Shown: positions 28,736 through 39,961, counted from the stretch's first letter. The stretch is DNA of 64,000 bases from Schizochytrium sp. TIO01 (GCA_004764695.1 SMSO01000037.1:4338337-4402336); one strand, 5' to 3'. A program made the numbers and translations. The notes: generated from the sequence alone by a model not told the origin.

Positions 28736-31528
28736 TTACATTTCATGTTTGACTAGGGTAGTATTAAGCACATGGGCTATGCCAAGTCGAGCAGCTCTAT
28801 TCGCAGACCGGATGGAGACATTTGCAGATCCTTGTACTAGAGCAATTTGAACCAGGCAACCAACAATTGTTGGCTTTTGTGTTCTGGCGTTGACAGTTGC
28901 CGTTTCTAAAGTACCTGCTGCGAAAACTGAAATCGCATCAGCTCCTTTCCATGCGCCAAAGTGTAGAGCCTCGAGAATATTTAAAACTTCATCAATTTGC
29001 TCTATTCCAATCGTTGAGATAGCAAATGTATGTTGAGACCCTTCGCCCATTGAATCCCACCTGGAGGTAAAATCGGCATTGGTGAATTTAACAGGTTTCA
29101 AAAAAGAAGTTACAGCTGTAGGTAGTCGCAGGTCTACGAAGTACAGCAACCCATTGCAGGAATACGAAAGCTTGATGTCGTGCGGCTTCTCAAATGGTAC
29201 CATGCATGTTAAAAGGAGCTGCTGCCGGACCTGCGATCGAGGTCCAATGAAAGGCTCAATGAAAGAAGCTTGAACAGAGAGATTTTGATCGCCCGGCACA
29301 GTGCAGATAACTTCTTGGCAAGGCAAATTTGTCTTGTTACCAATGAAAAGTACTACCTTTCCTGAAGCATGCTGATACTGATGCTGGATGCCCACTTGAA
29401 TGATTGTATCTTCATGAAGCAACCCTTTTGTATTCATAAGGGATTTTCGGTAAAGGTCAAGGCTAATGTCTTTGGCGAGGCGAATCGTGGGGGCTGAAAC
29501 AGAGTAATCCCCAGTCCCAAGATCTAAGAGATCTCCAGTACTGGAGTCGCAGGTTTCATTTTCTTCTTCTTCTACTTCAGTTTGATTTTGGTGCTGTAAT
29601 TCTTTTTTTTCAGAGTGAACTGTATGATGATTCGAGCCCGTATCTGTTATTTTAGAAGTATCGGATTTGTTTTCATGGCCCTGAAAGATGTCTCGTTCAC
29701 CTGCTGCTATATGCTTAGTAGAAAACTCTGGCATTGGCTCTAGCACTTTGCTTCGGCTTGTTGAATCTAGGCTCGCGAGCATAAAGTATTCACATGCACG
29801 CTGTTGAAGTTCGAGGTCACTTGAATCGCGGTAGGCATCAAAAAGCAAGCTGATTTCCTCATTGAGATCTTGAGTGTATAGTACGGATAGTTTTGCATAG
29901 GCGTGGAAAAACATGCGACGTGACTGGCTAGACGCAGTACTAAAATGTTGATTGATCGTCTCAAAGAGACCCACCGGATCTGCATAGCCTTGCTCAACAA
30001 GAATATTGCCAAATTCCCCCAGGAGATATGCAGATAGCACAAGGCCAATCTCATGAACATGAGGGGATTGAAGCATCCCTAGAGCAGCCTTGGCTGCGTA
30101 TTCTTGAACTTCTGGAGTGTTTATTACAATTTTCACAGTGCGATACCAGATATCCTCTGAAACAAATTCTCCAGCGCTTTCAACTAAGTGGAATATTGTA
30201 TCCAAATACCATTGACGGTCCACGGCAAAACGTTCGGTGAGAATAGCGATTTTTAGAACGACCTCTGGCTTCATTGCATAGTTAGCTGTCGCGAGATATT
30301 TAAGAAGACGCTGCACTACCTCACGAGCATTTGCGACATTGCACATAGCGAAGACTAAATCGAGCGATCGTTTGCGAATCGAGTCGTCCTTTTCATCAAG
30401 GGAAGCAAGGATCACTTCTTCATGCTCACGAAGCTGCAAGAGAACACGTGCCATACCCTCACGATTGGCTAGTTGTGCAAGACGTGTCATTCCTGAGAGT
30501 CCCAGATATCTAACATTGGCCTCGTTGAGGACAATAAGGTGCGCGAGTAAGCGAACAGTAGAGTGCAAAAGCTCAGGTGGAGCACGGGCACCATAGTGCA
30601 GAACCAGGTTTACAGTCTCCATGCGCACTGCATGCATGACAGTAGCCTTGGTGATTGTGGTAGCCTCAGTGCCAAATGCGAGGAGCTTTTGCATAATTTC
30701 AATTAAATTTGCGCCAGACGCTGGATCAGAAGGGGGCGGGAACCGTTGCAAATACTGAAGAGTTCGAATCTGCAAGATTGGACAGGGGATATCATGGTAC
30801 ATGTAGTCTTCGGGTACGGATTTCGACAAAACAATGGTTTCTAGTAGTTGAATGGCCAAAGGAACAGATGCGAGGAGTAAATTTTCTTGATCAGGAGTTG
30901 CGGATAGCAGCTCGATCATTGCTAGAGTAAGTTCATGGGTGTGGCTAAGCCCCGGTTTAGCAAGTTTAACCACCATCTCTGCATCTAGTAGGCTCTCATT
31001 AAATTCAGCCAGGCATGCTGCACATATTGCTGCCTTCTTTCGTATGGCTAAAGGAGTTTCATCAGATACAAGAAAGCGCATTATGTCAGGTCCCAAAACA
31101 CTGGCAATCTCACGCCCGCCAATATTTCCGCAAAAGTTCAAAGCCAAAGCTTGTGCAAAAGGTTTATCACTCTGCAAATCATTTCGTAACGAGTTGATTG
31201 CAAGTCGTACGAGATCTTTATCGTTGCCAATAAGTACTCCAAGTGCGAGGTAACCAACTTGTTTTTCAGCCGGAACGGGCGAACTGGCAAGGTTAACGGC
31301 TTCAATATGACCGAACTCAACCTCGTATCCTAGCATGCGAATATATACAAGCTTCCATATGTATTTCTTACGGTCATAGCTCTTGAGCTGCTTGCTACTC
31401 GCAAACTTGGCGCGAATCTTCGCCAGTTCCTTCCTTACTCGCGAAATCTCGGCTTCGTGACTTGTGCACATGCGAATGTCACTTATAAACTTGCGCAGTC
31501 CTCGCTTACTTGTGGGAAGGAGGTCCAT
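28736..31528 (-). CDS. AP2A: AP-2 adaptor complex subunit alpha
   Basis: Large subunit of the clathrin adaptor AP-2 that binds PI(4,5)P2 and cargo at the plasma membrane; 930 aa, normal length. The N-terminus is diagnostic: MDLLPTSKRGLRKFISDIRMCTSHEAEISRVRKELAKIRAKF, then YDRKKYIWKLVYIRMLGYEVEFGHIEAVNLASS and EKQVGYLALGVLIGND. An alpha-solenoid trunk runs to about residue 600. QIRTLQYLQRFPPPSDPASG aligns with the alpha signature. The linker at about 600-690 is acidic and contains LLDLGTGDYS, a clathrin-box-like motif. The appendage (about 690-930) has ANFTSRWDSMGEGSQHTF, matching the platform Trp region. The ATG is at 31528, and the gene is intronless. With a surface receptor-like protein and Vps51 also present, the window encodes several endocytic/recycling components, but no co-regulation is shown. 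Confidence 0.95.
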   Translation of the reverse strand: MDLLPTSKRGLRKFISDIRMCTSHEAEISRVRKELAKIRAKFASSKQLKSYDRKKYIWKLVYIRMLGYEVEFGHIEAVNLASSPVPAEKQVGYLALGVLIGNDKDLVRLAINSLRNDLQSDKPFAQALALNFCGNIGGREIASVLGPDIMRFLVSDETPLAIRKKAAICAACLAEFNESLLDAEMVVKLAKPGLSHTHELTLAMIELLSATPDQENLLLASVPLAIQLLETIVLSKSVPEDYMYHDIPCPILQIRTLQYLQRFPPPSDPASGANLIEIMQKLLAFGTEATTITKATVMHAVRMETVNLVLHYGARAPPELLHSTVRLLAHLIVLNEANVRYLGLSGMTRLAQLANREGMARVLLQLREHEEVILASLDEKDDSIRKRSLDLVFAMCNVANAREVVQRLLKYLATANYAMKPEVVLKIAILTERFAVDRQWYLDTIFHLVESAGEFVSEDIWYRTVKIVINTPEVQEYAAKAALGMLQSPHVHEIGLVLSAYLLGEFGNILVEQGYADPVGLFETINQHFSTASSQSRRMFFHAYAKLSVLYTQDLNEEISLLFDAYRDSSDLELQQRACEYFMLASLDSTSRSKVLEPMPEFSTKHIAAGERDIFQGHENKSDTSKITDTGSNHHTVHSEKKELQHQNQTEVEEEENETCDSSTGDLLDLGTGDYSVSAPTIRLAKDISLDLYRKSLMNTKGLLHEDTIIQVGIQHQYQHASGKVVLFIGNKTNLPCQEVICTVPGDQNLSVQASFIEPFIGPRSQVRQQLLLTCMVPFEKPHDIKLSYSCNGLLYFVDLRLPTAVTSFLKPVKFTNADFTSRWDSMGEGSQHTFAISTIGIEQIDEVLNILEALHFGAWKGADAISVFAAGTLETATVNARTQKPTIVGCLVQIALVQGSANVSIRSANRAARLGIAHVLNTTLVKHEM

Positions 31529-31832
31529 CTTGATCTACCTTCCTTAGTTCGTAAGACGCCCCGTGCCTCCAACAACTTATATTGCACCAATTAGCCAGGG
31601 CACTTTACCTGCGTCTCGATGCGTCTCGTCAAGACAACGCTACTACGAGGACGGAGTTCTCCTAATTATCATAGGAAAACTGACAGTTCTTAACTACGAT
31701 TTTTCTTTTTTCTTTTTTAAAGGTAAAAAAGAAAGAAAGATACCTAGGTAGACTAGAGTCTACTCTCTCACTACTAATCCTACATAGGTACAGATATCTC
31801 TCTACCTACCTATTGGCAATAACCAGCTCGAA

Positions 31833-31894
31833 TGAGTGATTGTTTTGGAAGCGAAAATAATCTCTTTCTTACTGCCTCTGACTAGTGAGAGTGG
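31833..31894. repeat. Dispersed non-coding repeat, copy 2
   Basis: TGAGTGATTGTTTTGG at 31833-31848 and the CTGACTAGTGAGAGTG-containing block at 31873-31894, identical to copy 1 but with a 24-bp spacer. About 305-366 bp upstream of the AP-2 alpha start. Confidence 0.75.
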
Positions 31895-32047
31895 CGCAAC
31901 TTTTTCGCTAAAGGTTTGCTTCGGCTTGTTTTTTTTCATAAAATAACCGCAACCCTCAATCATGAGAGATTGATCGACTTAAGATTCTTCCAATAGTATC
32001 CAACTTGAAGTCAAAGCATTGATAGTATTCGAAGTGAGTTTTTGACT

Positions 32048-32107
32048 TGAGTTTTTTAACCCAAGTTAAAAGATCTCTTTGACTAGTGAGAGTGCTGAGA
32101 AGTAGCC
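32048..32107. repeat. Dispersed non-coding repeat, copy 3 (partial)
   Basis: GACTTGAGTTTT-like sequence followed by TTGACTAGTGAGAGTG at about 32089-32105. A decayed variant, ACTGATGAGAGTAG, follows at about 32110. The first block of copies 1 and 2 is missing. Confidence 0.5.
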
Positions 32108-32530
32108 ATAACTGATGAGAGTAGTACCTTCCTAGGTAGTGGAATCTCACACAGTTGGAACAGTCAGTGTGAAAGTTGGCATTCTCCAACATCATAATGT
32201 TCTCAATGGAGAACCTAAAATCTAAGTTAAGCCTAGCTTTCATCTCCTTTGCAAACAAGTCGCTAACTAGGTAGATGCACCTTTACACGCCTTTTTAAAA
32301 CTCGAATTATTTAAAATTCTGTAGGACAGGGAAGTGGCGGAATATGCCTTCGAGTATTCATTCAGTTCCGTGGATTATTTCTCAACCTGAAGGGTAGTGG
32401 ACACATCATAGTTGTTGAAATCAAGTTGGGTGGCGGACTGAGTTTAGGTATGGCCACTCCCCCTGAACGAGATCGTAAAAGTGACCAGTAAACTCGAAAC
32501 TCGTTGCAACAAGCATAGCAGGGTTCAACG

Positions 32531-32539
32531 CTATATAAG
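32531..32539 (+). promoter_or_regulatory. TATA box of the PhyH-family gene
   Basis: CTATATAAG about 97 bp before the ATG at 32636. This fits a start of transcription near 32560-32570 and a short 5' UTR. It is the clearest core promoter element in the window. Confidence 0.6.
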
Positions 32540-32635
32540 CGCCACACTCTCAAGCTATATTATAGCTGCAGCACCCTGGGTCAAGCGGTAACTCAAAAAT
32601 CTGTTTGACTGTTTGTATCTGTGATTCCACAAAAT

Positions 32636-33466
32636 ATGGCTGCGCTACAGGATCGTTTTCAATGGCAGGCAGAGCCAGATAAATCAAAATTGCTTGAACT
32701 AGTCTGTGCAAGCCTTGATGAAAATGGATATGCAATCGTTGAGGGGATCCTTGATCCTGTACGAACCGCAGCAATGAAAAAGGAGATCACAGACATCCTT
32801 GATACTACGCCTCGTGGTCGCAACTCGTTTGAGGGTTTCAAAACCCGACGAATGTATGCTGTCTTTGCAAAGACGCGGAGCTTTGACGACCTTGCGATAG
32901 ACTCTTTCGTACTTGACGTTGTTACTCGAGGGTTGGAGACTAAAGAAATCTTGCTTTCCAGCCCGACTGGAATCGAGATTCTACCGGGAGAAGTTGAGCA
33001 GCTTGCGCACCGAGATGATGGAAAGTATCCTATTGTCAAGCTCAAGGTGCAGGATATCATCATGAACACAATGTGGTCATTTGATGATTTTACGGATACG
33101 AATGGGAGTACAGTAATCTATCCAGGGTCACACAAGCTTGATAAGGAGGCTCAGTTACAAAAGCTGGGCGAGGAGCCATGCCCACTTCGGAAAGTCAACG
33201 CCACTATGCCAAAAGGGTCGGTAATGTTTTACCGTGGAAGCATGCTACACGGAGGAGGTGCAAACAAATCTGATAATGCACGTCTAGGTGTGATTTTGGA
33301 ATACTGCGCAGCTTGGGTCCGTCCTCAAGAAAACCACATTCTTGCTGTCCCAAAAGAAGTGGTTCGAACGCTGCCTGATACCCTTCAAGAACTTTTGGGC
33401 TACTCTGTAGCTTTACCTTTCATTGGTTATGTCGACGGACGACACCCAAAGAAGAGTTTGCTCTGA
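32636..33466 (+). CDS. Phytanoyl-CoA dioxygenase (PhyH)-family Fe(II)/2-oxoglutarate oxygenase
   Basis: Double-stranded beta-helix oxygenase that uses 2-oxoglutarate and O2. The 276-aa product starts at the ATG at 32636 (the frame is open for five codons upstream but has no ATG). It has DENGYAIVEGILD near the N-terminus, the iron-binding H-x-D in LAHRDDGKYP (H125, D127), NGSTVIYPGSHK (a family motif), and the second metal His in SMLHGGGANKSDNARLGV (H205) with the 2-oxoglutarate Arg (R216). All facial-triad residues are present, so it should be active. There is no peroxisomal SKL terminus (it ends KKSLL) and no signal peptide. Many PhyH relatives act on natural products or halogenated or small lipids, so the substrate is unknown. 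A TATA box lies upstream. Confidence 0.9.
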   Translation: MAALQDRFQWQAEPDKSKLLELVCASLDENGYAIVEGILDPVRTAAMKKEITDILDTTPRGRNSFEGFKTRRMYAVFAKTRSFDDLAIDSFVLDVVTRGLETKEILLSSPTGIEILPGEVEQLAHRDDGKYPIVKLKVQDIIMNTMWSFDDFTDTNGSTVIYPGSHKLDKEAQLQKLGEEPCPLRKVNATMPKGSVMFYRGSMLHGGGANKSDNARLGVILEYCAAWVRPQENHILAVPKEVVRTLPDTLQELLGYSVALPFIGYVDGRHPKKSLL

Positions 33467-34121
33467 TCTCTACTAATCCATGCACTCAATCATCCAGCAG
33501 ATTTATGCATCAGAATGACCTAACTTTAAATATAAATTATAATTTTATAAACGACAAGACTATGCGCGAATAAAATAGACTTGATTTGGCTTCTAATCCA
33601 TGCACTGGTTTGTATGGTTTGATGCTGCAGGATCTATAAAACGGGAAAACCCCAACTGTTTGGAAAAACAAAAAAACAAAAACAAAAAGTACAAAAGGAA
33701 AACTTGAATTTATAACATCAATACTGTGAGGAAAGAATTGTACATATTATACTTGCGCTCATCAGATAATATGCGGCATCTCTTCACTAGGTTAGATATA
33801 CACGAAGAGATGGTGTCATAGCTGAAAGTTCTGCGACGTATAACATTTTATAATTTAATTGGAATGTCGCTGAATTCTTCGTCATGCCATCATATATATT
33901 TCAACACACGTAAATGTACTGAATGAAAAAATTAAGATTGGGACAATGTGCTTTTGTGATCTTGTTTTCTAGGTGTCTCATCAGCACGTATGCATGACTA
34001 TCATAATTTGCACAGGACAGAAGTGCTTACCTTTAAAGAAACCATAAGAGTCGAAAGAATTGGCAAAGCTACCAGGCATCAAGAGATAAACCAGGACTTC
34101 CTACATTCCAAATGCAATGCA
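33467..34121. other. Convergent 3' intergenic region
   Basis: AT-rich with A-rich runs (33668-33690). A 14-bp direct repeat CTAATCCATGCACT occurs at 33473-33486 and 33593-33606, exactly 120 bp apart, just after the PhyH stop. No gene is seen. Confidence 0.5.
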
Positions 34122-37100
34122 TCATAGCAAAGTAGCAAATGGCTGGAAGCCAAAACCGGGAGGGCTATATCGCATAGGTTGCTGACCAAAATTAACGTGT
34201 AAAATGGTTCCCTGACTTGCTGATATGGCGGGTGCAATACCCTCACAGAATCCAAGCGAGCTCTCGCGCAGACCGGTAAATGCAACTCCCATGGGAGAAG
34301 AGAAGTCTCCGTTTAAACCAAAGATAATTTTCCCGGATTCTAGATCAGCCCCGACAGTGAGAATATCCCCATCTTTCCACTTGAGTCCAAATGGAGATTT
34401 TCCAGGCCATGTGCGACAATTAACGCCGTCAATAGCCCAACTATCCTGAATGCATGTAGGGTATCCAACACCAAAGTCTGACAAATAGTTTTTGTACATT
34501 GCAAACCTTGAAGAAATCCAGCCAAATGAGGGGGAGTCTGAACTCTTTACAATTTCAATCTCATAAAAAACTTTGCCTTGGGTAGCGAATCGGCCAACAG
34601 CGGCAGCAGTAGCATAGCTGTGAAAGTGAAGAGTCCCTCTGCCAAATACGTTTAGACGGAGGTCACCTGGAACTCCTCGAATTCGTCTCATTTGCAGACA
34701 TCCTGCCTGAATCTGCTGCAGTATAGTTTCATTTTCATCACGTAATGAAATGTCACGTGCAACTTTGGGTGCAACACCAAGCATTGCAATACGTTGTAGG
34801 ATGTATCCGACATCCTCACGTACCAGGGCAGGCGAAGTTGACATAGGAGCAGCTAGGGGAAATTCAGAACTCTTCTGCACGAGAGAATTGTGAGCAATTG
34901 TTTCCTCCGTTGAATGCCTAGAAGCTTCTGTGTACAACTCTAACAGACGAGATATGGGGATGCAATCCACAATCTCCTTGGCATGCATTGGAGCTAGGTG
35001 TGTCAAGGTGCTCAGAGCAAGGTAAATAGCTTCATTGCTCCCGTTGGCTAAGACCTGTGCAAGTTGAGCAATGGCACCGGCCTGGACAATGGCTGTCCGA
35101 ACCTCATCTGGTCCACTCGCAACAAGACGAAGTGCAGCGATAACTTGGATAAGAGATTTGGAGCATGGCAGCTTAATATGTTTAACAAGCTTAATCACGC
35201 CACCATGCAAGACAATAACTTTCTTCTGCGTCTCCTGGCATGCCAAAGTGCGCAAAGGTGCCGGCCACTCTGCAGACAATTTCAACGTTGTCAGAGTCAA
35301 GACAGCGGATTAAGGCGGGGATTGCTAGATGATTGCCTGAAATAATGCGCTCTCCGCCGTCGTGCATGGCTAAATTCCAAAGGCATCCAACAGCAGAGAT
35401 AATCATGGAGTCATTATGGCTTGCATCAATGATTCGGACGAGGTGATCAATTGCACCCGCAGCAACCATAAGACTGCGAATTCCATCGTGGAAGCTAAGG
35501 GCGAGCAAGGCCCCACATACTTGGCGACGAAGGACTGCGTCTCGGTCTGTAAGGAGCGAAACCAGACTGGCAACAGCTCCAAGGCTAGTTAAGCCAGATT
35601 GAACACTCTCCTTGGTTGACAAAATACGAATTGTGGCAGCAGCTTTCACAACCAGCATTGTTTCGTCTTCATTAAATTCGACCATAGTTCGCACAAGACT
35701 AGGATTTCGGATCAATGAAGCGTTTGCAAGAGCACGTACCTTCAGTATACTCACTAAAGGATCTAAAACATCACTCGTGGACAGGATGTCCTTGTTAGAA
35801 TCGAGGATTGCAAGATTCCGAAGAGCACCTGAAGCTTGAAGCTTTGCGGTGATTGTCCCAGTCTTCAAAACACCAGCAAGTGCTACCACTGCCCCTGGCG
35901 TGATGGCAATGATGCTTCCAATATCTAAGCTTGCAGCTAGATTCCACAGAGCTCCAGCTGCTTCAGCTACTGTTTCCGGTGTACCAATCTCTACTAGACG
36001 TACGAGGCATGGGATGACTTGTGGTGTCTCCTGTACAAGGCGCTCACGCTGGCCCTCCACTGCGGCGAGGAAGAGTATTGTTGACGCACAGTATTGCACA
36101 ATATCAAGTTGAGTTGGGTCCCGAGAGTGATACAAGCTAAGAGTGCGACACAATTCATTTACGACAACATGCCCGGTCCCATGGCGGGCGACTTCGGAAA
36201 CTGATTCACGAGTTTGCGATATCCGAGCAATCACTTCATATGCAAGACGTCGCGCAGATGCGGAAGTACATGTCTCTCCAGCGATGCGCAGTAGGACAGC
36301 TATTGCACCACTCTGTGCTAAGGCAGTAGAGGAACGTAGCCCCTCACGAAAAGCGAAAGCTGACAATACAATAAGAACGTCTTCTACGACTCGTCGTTGA
36401 TAAACAGCTTCCACACTCAGTGTTTCTACAAATAAGGAACGTAATCTGTCCAAGAGTTGGGGAAGGATTTCGTCTACTTCGCCAATACGGTAAGTGAGGA
36501 GGTTTGCTTTTGCTTCAAGGGCAATCGTTAAGTTCTCGCTACTAAGCAGAGTTTCAGTAGCGTAAACATCGCAGCGTTTGAGTTTGAGTTTTGAAAGTGC
36601 ATGTAGTGTTTCTAGTGGTTGGAGGTCCTGAACACGAAAGCAACCACTAATATCAAGATGGAACAACCGTTCATGACATGCCAACGAAGCAATGTCCGTG
36701 ACGCGTGCACAATCCGCAATTGAAAGTTTCTCTAGTGATGTACAGTCAATCAAAGCGGTGATATCACGCAACTGGTGACACCCACCTAGGTCCAGTACAG
36801 TAAGGTTAGCACAGGCTGATAATGCGTCAATATTCTGCAAATTTTTGCACATGTACAAGGACAATTCTTCCAAGCGATTCGAAGTAGGAAGAAAATCCAC
36901 AGAGAGTAGATTTTGTGTGCTTCGCAGATACACGTGAGAGAGTTTAGATAAGCTTTGGAGAACGTGAGAATTTTCGAGTTGATGGCAAGAGACTCCCGCG
37001 TCGAAGCATTCAAGCTGCTTGTGATGAATCATATCGGTGGCGTCAATACACTGTACGTCCCCAGTAAGAATAAGTCGGCGAAGATTGTTGGCTCCTAATA

Positions 37101-38265
37101 CATCCCAAACCTGTTGTTTATCTTGTTCAGATGTGAAGCGGATACGCACACCAGAAATGTCCCAGTGTACGAGACGTTTTCCCAGAGAGATTCGCTCAGT
37201 ACTTTCCATTTGAGCACATTCTTCATTACCTTCCTCGCAGACTGGCGTCATCTCCTCGTCATCAGGGTGAGCATATTCATAGTCTGCGTCCATGAAAGTG
37301 TGAGAGTGGGAGTTAGCGAGGGGGATTCCAACGACAGAGTCTGCAAGCTCGTGCAGGTCAAAGACGTGACTTAAACGGTCCAGTCGCAAAGGGAAATTTT
37401 GCAAAGCATGTAGAAAGGCAGGGCAGACGAGCGTCAAGTGAACAGTCTCTGGCACAGGCAAGAATCTTGCAATTTTACGAAGAATTCCAGGTTCACTAAG
37501 AGAGAGAATTTGGATAGGGCCTAAATTTGGCTTTTGGTTCTGGAGAAAAGCATCCTTTAACCCGTGGAGTGCGGGTCGGCGTTCGTGACTTGGGAAACAA
37601 TTTTCAACCTGAGTTTGGTCTGGGAGCATGTAATCAAAGTGCATGTTCTCAATTTCGTGCGCAACATGACGCATTAAGGTGTTGTCTTCACCATCGGGAT
37701 CAACATCAGCACGAGACTCATCGTCATCTTGATTATATGCGTGCTCTGTTTCCTGTAGAAATTCTTCATAGCATCCAAGCATACTCGGGGCTGAAGCATT
37801 GCTGCAATTCCGTCTGTGTTCTGTTGCTTTGAAAATAATGTCCTGCAGAGTGTCACCTGTGGATGAGGATTCGCTGGTTGTCACGTTGTTGCTTCTTTGT
37901 GTGTTTGCATTTGCATTTGCATACATGTCTCCTGTTCTCACTGCGCTGCTACAAGCGCCAGAACTCTGTTCTTGCATAAAGTCTCGCATCTCTCGGTTTG
38001 GATGTGCGTTGTGTTCTAGATCTCCGTACCATTTAGAATGATCTCTTTTGGAGGATAAGTCATGGTCGTTGTTTTTCCTGTGTTTCCGGGGTCGTTTAGA
38101 GCCTGTTTGTTGCAGAGCAACAGGAGGAACAGATTGCGCTCTGCGTTTGCTGGCATGACTTGCGTCCTCTTCCTCTTCTTCTTCTTCTCCATCAGTACGA
38201 GCGTCCACATAAGCTGGACCAGCAACAGCAATGAAAGATTGGTTTTCACGCAAGCGGCGAGCCAT
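34122..38265 (-). CDS. F-box-like/LRR/armadillo/SPRY protein, interrupted by a one-base frameshift
   Basis: One gene of about 1,380 codons read in two frames. The ATG at 38265 (MARRLREN) is used; the frame is open slightly further with no ATG. After a basic, acidic disordered N-terminus, residues about 255-292 are F-box-like (ILSLSEPGILRKIARFLPVPETVHLTLVCPAF). LRRs of the AMN1/FBXL type follow at about 365-590 (LEELSLYMCKNLQNIDAL, LTVLDLGGCHQLRDI). Armadillo repeats span about 640-1085 (AAGALWNLAA, ASGALRNLAI, CGALLALSFHDG). The SPRY domain at about 1195-1375 has KVFYEIEIVKSSDSPSFGWIS and GDILTVGADLESGKIIFGLNG. The first frame stops at 35191. Removing one T from the TTT at 35245-35247 (minus-strand sense) joins VAGTFA to LACQETQKKVIVLHGGV, restoring an ARM repeat. 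A ubiquitin-ligase adaptor role is inferred from the F-box. Confidence 0.85.
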
Positions 38266-38703
38266 GGTAGGATGATCTGTAATTCCTCTCAAAGAGAACT
38301 TTAGCGACCGAGGCTCAAGGGAATGTCAACTTCACCTCCGCAGTGCCAAAACTCAAATACAACGCGGTAGCTGCACTTTCTGAAGGTTTTAATTGCTCCT
38401 CGCAACAGCAATGGCCTGAGGAGGCAGAATCGACCTTTGCTTTTGCGTCTCACTGCTGAAGGTTTCTAAAGCACTTTTTTCAAAATCCGCCGCCACTACT
38501 CTAAACGCTCGCAAGGAGATGCGGTGGTCTGCCTTCCTTTCTGGGAACCACAAGCGACGAAGGAGTGAGCAAGTCAACTGGACGGTGTTCGGGTATTCTT
38601 GTTCTAGCTTCTTCGCACCTCAAGGAGTCCAAGTTCTCGAGAGCAGAGGCGGTTTGAGGAGAACCAGCAATCGGGACTGGCCGCCTTCTGCTTTATTTCG
38701 CTT

Positions 38704-38757
38704 TTGCTTGTTTGCTTGTTTGTTTGTTTGTTTGTTTGCTTGTTTGCTTGTTTGCTT
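38704..38757. repeat. (TTTG/CTTG)n tetranucleotide array
   Basis: TGTTTGCT-type units over about 54 bp, upstream of the F-box/ARM gene start. Confidence 0.9.
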
Positions 38758-38999
38758 AAGTCCCGTCTTCCAGATAGATAAAAGAGAACGAAATTGAAAG
38801 AGAAAGAGAAAGACGAGAGTGGCAGATAGTAATAACTTTCAAGGCCTTTCTAAATAGTAGTCATCCATCTATATATACATATATTATATTTTAAATAATT
38901 ACTTTTTAAATTTTAAAATGAACAAAATAAAGAACAATTTTGATAAATACAATAAATAAACAGGTAATACCAGTAAATAGAATAGAATAAAATAAAGAA

Positions 39000-39015
39000 C
39001 CCCCCCCCCAAAAAA
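39000..39015. repeat. C10A6 homopolymer junction
   Basis: Ten C followed by six A within a highly AT-rich context. An error-prone site for sequencing. Confidence 0.9.
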
Positions 39016-39883
39016 GTAGTAAAATAAAGAATCGAGAACCGGATTTTTTCAAAGAAAGAGCCAAAGTAGAGATATAGAGGAGGAACAAAGCGCTGACTAT
39101 TTCTTTCAAAGGTGGTCCGAGAGAAAGAAATAACTATCCATGCTCTGCTCCGAAGGAGCGAAGAGAGGCAGGGGCGGAGGTAGTAGGGCCTCCAACTGAT
39201 GTGCCTATATGCCCATATCTGTCTGTTCATACTTTTTATTATGTTTTAATTTTTTTTTGAAATGTAGATTATTTTGAATCTCTCTTTCTCTCTTCTGCTG
39301 CTCTTCTATTGAAAGAATTGAGGAGACTTTAAACTTTTTTATTTTGCTTTAAAAAAAATACAACATTCCAATCGATCTATTTATATTTCATTTTCATACA
39401 AAGTTTCATTTCTATGAATAGATAAATCAATGAATGAATGAACATATTTAGTGCCTATTATATTCCATGCTTCTGTTACCACGCCTGTTACTACTGCGCT
39501 AACAATACTGTTGATAGTCGCTGATCCTACCGCTGCTTACTACTTACTACTTACTAGTCAGTCTTCTGAAAGAGTCGCTCTCACTCCCTCTCTCTCCTCA
39601 CTCAGACAGACAGAGCCTACTCCTCCTTTCAGCGATCGCACTCGGCAGAGCGCTCGAGTCGAAGAACTGCAGCACCTAATTGTTTAGCAGTAAGTAGCCT
39701 GCTGCCTGCCCAACAATGCACTGCCTGCCCAGCCTATCGTGTGGTGTTTCTCTTCTTTCTCTTCTTGCTCATCCTCGCATCGATTGATGAGACTCGCATC
39801 AATCTTCGTCCCTCATTCACTCACTGTTGGCCTCGTCCATTCCCGAGCGTGCTCTCATTTAGGCATCGCATATCAATATCTCA

Positions 39884-39924
39884 CATTCATACATACATAC
39901 ATTCATACATACATACATTCATAC
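39884..39924. repeat. (CATA)n array
   Basis: ACATACATACATTCATACAT-type tetranucleotides with interruptions, about 40 bp. Confidence 0.9.
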
Positions 39925-39961
39925 CTGTAAACCAAAGTCGTCCTTACTCTACTAGTGGAGC

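Larger units (their letters stand above)
31529..32635. promoter_or_regulatory. Divergent promoter region (AP-2 alpha / PhyH gene)
   Basis: Holds two copies of the dispersed repeat (31833-31894 and 32048-32107), TACCTAGGTAG motifs near 31740-31810 and a good TATA box at 32531-32539. Several short frames (for example 31956-32258) have no protein features. Confidence 0.5.

Noticed and set aside
32621-32635. Extended start of the PhyH gene at 32621
   Set aside because: The codon there is GTG. The first ATG in frame is at 32636 and fits the TATA box position equally well.
35190-35300. Intron to explain the ARM/SPRY frame change
   Set aside because: A GT-AG pair about 40 nt apart exists, but removing it deletes the core of an ARM repeat. 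A one-base slip restores the repeat exactly.
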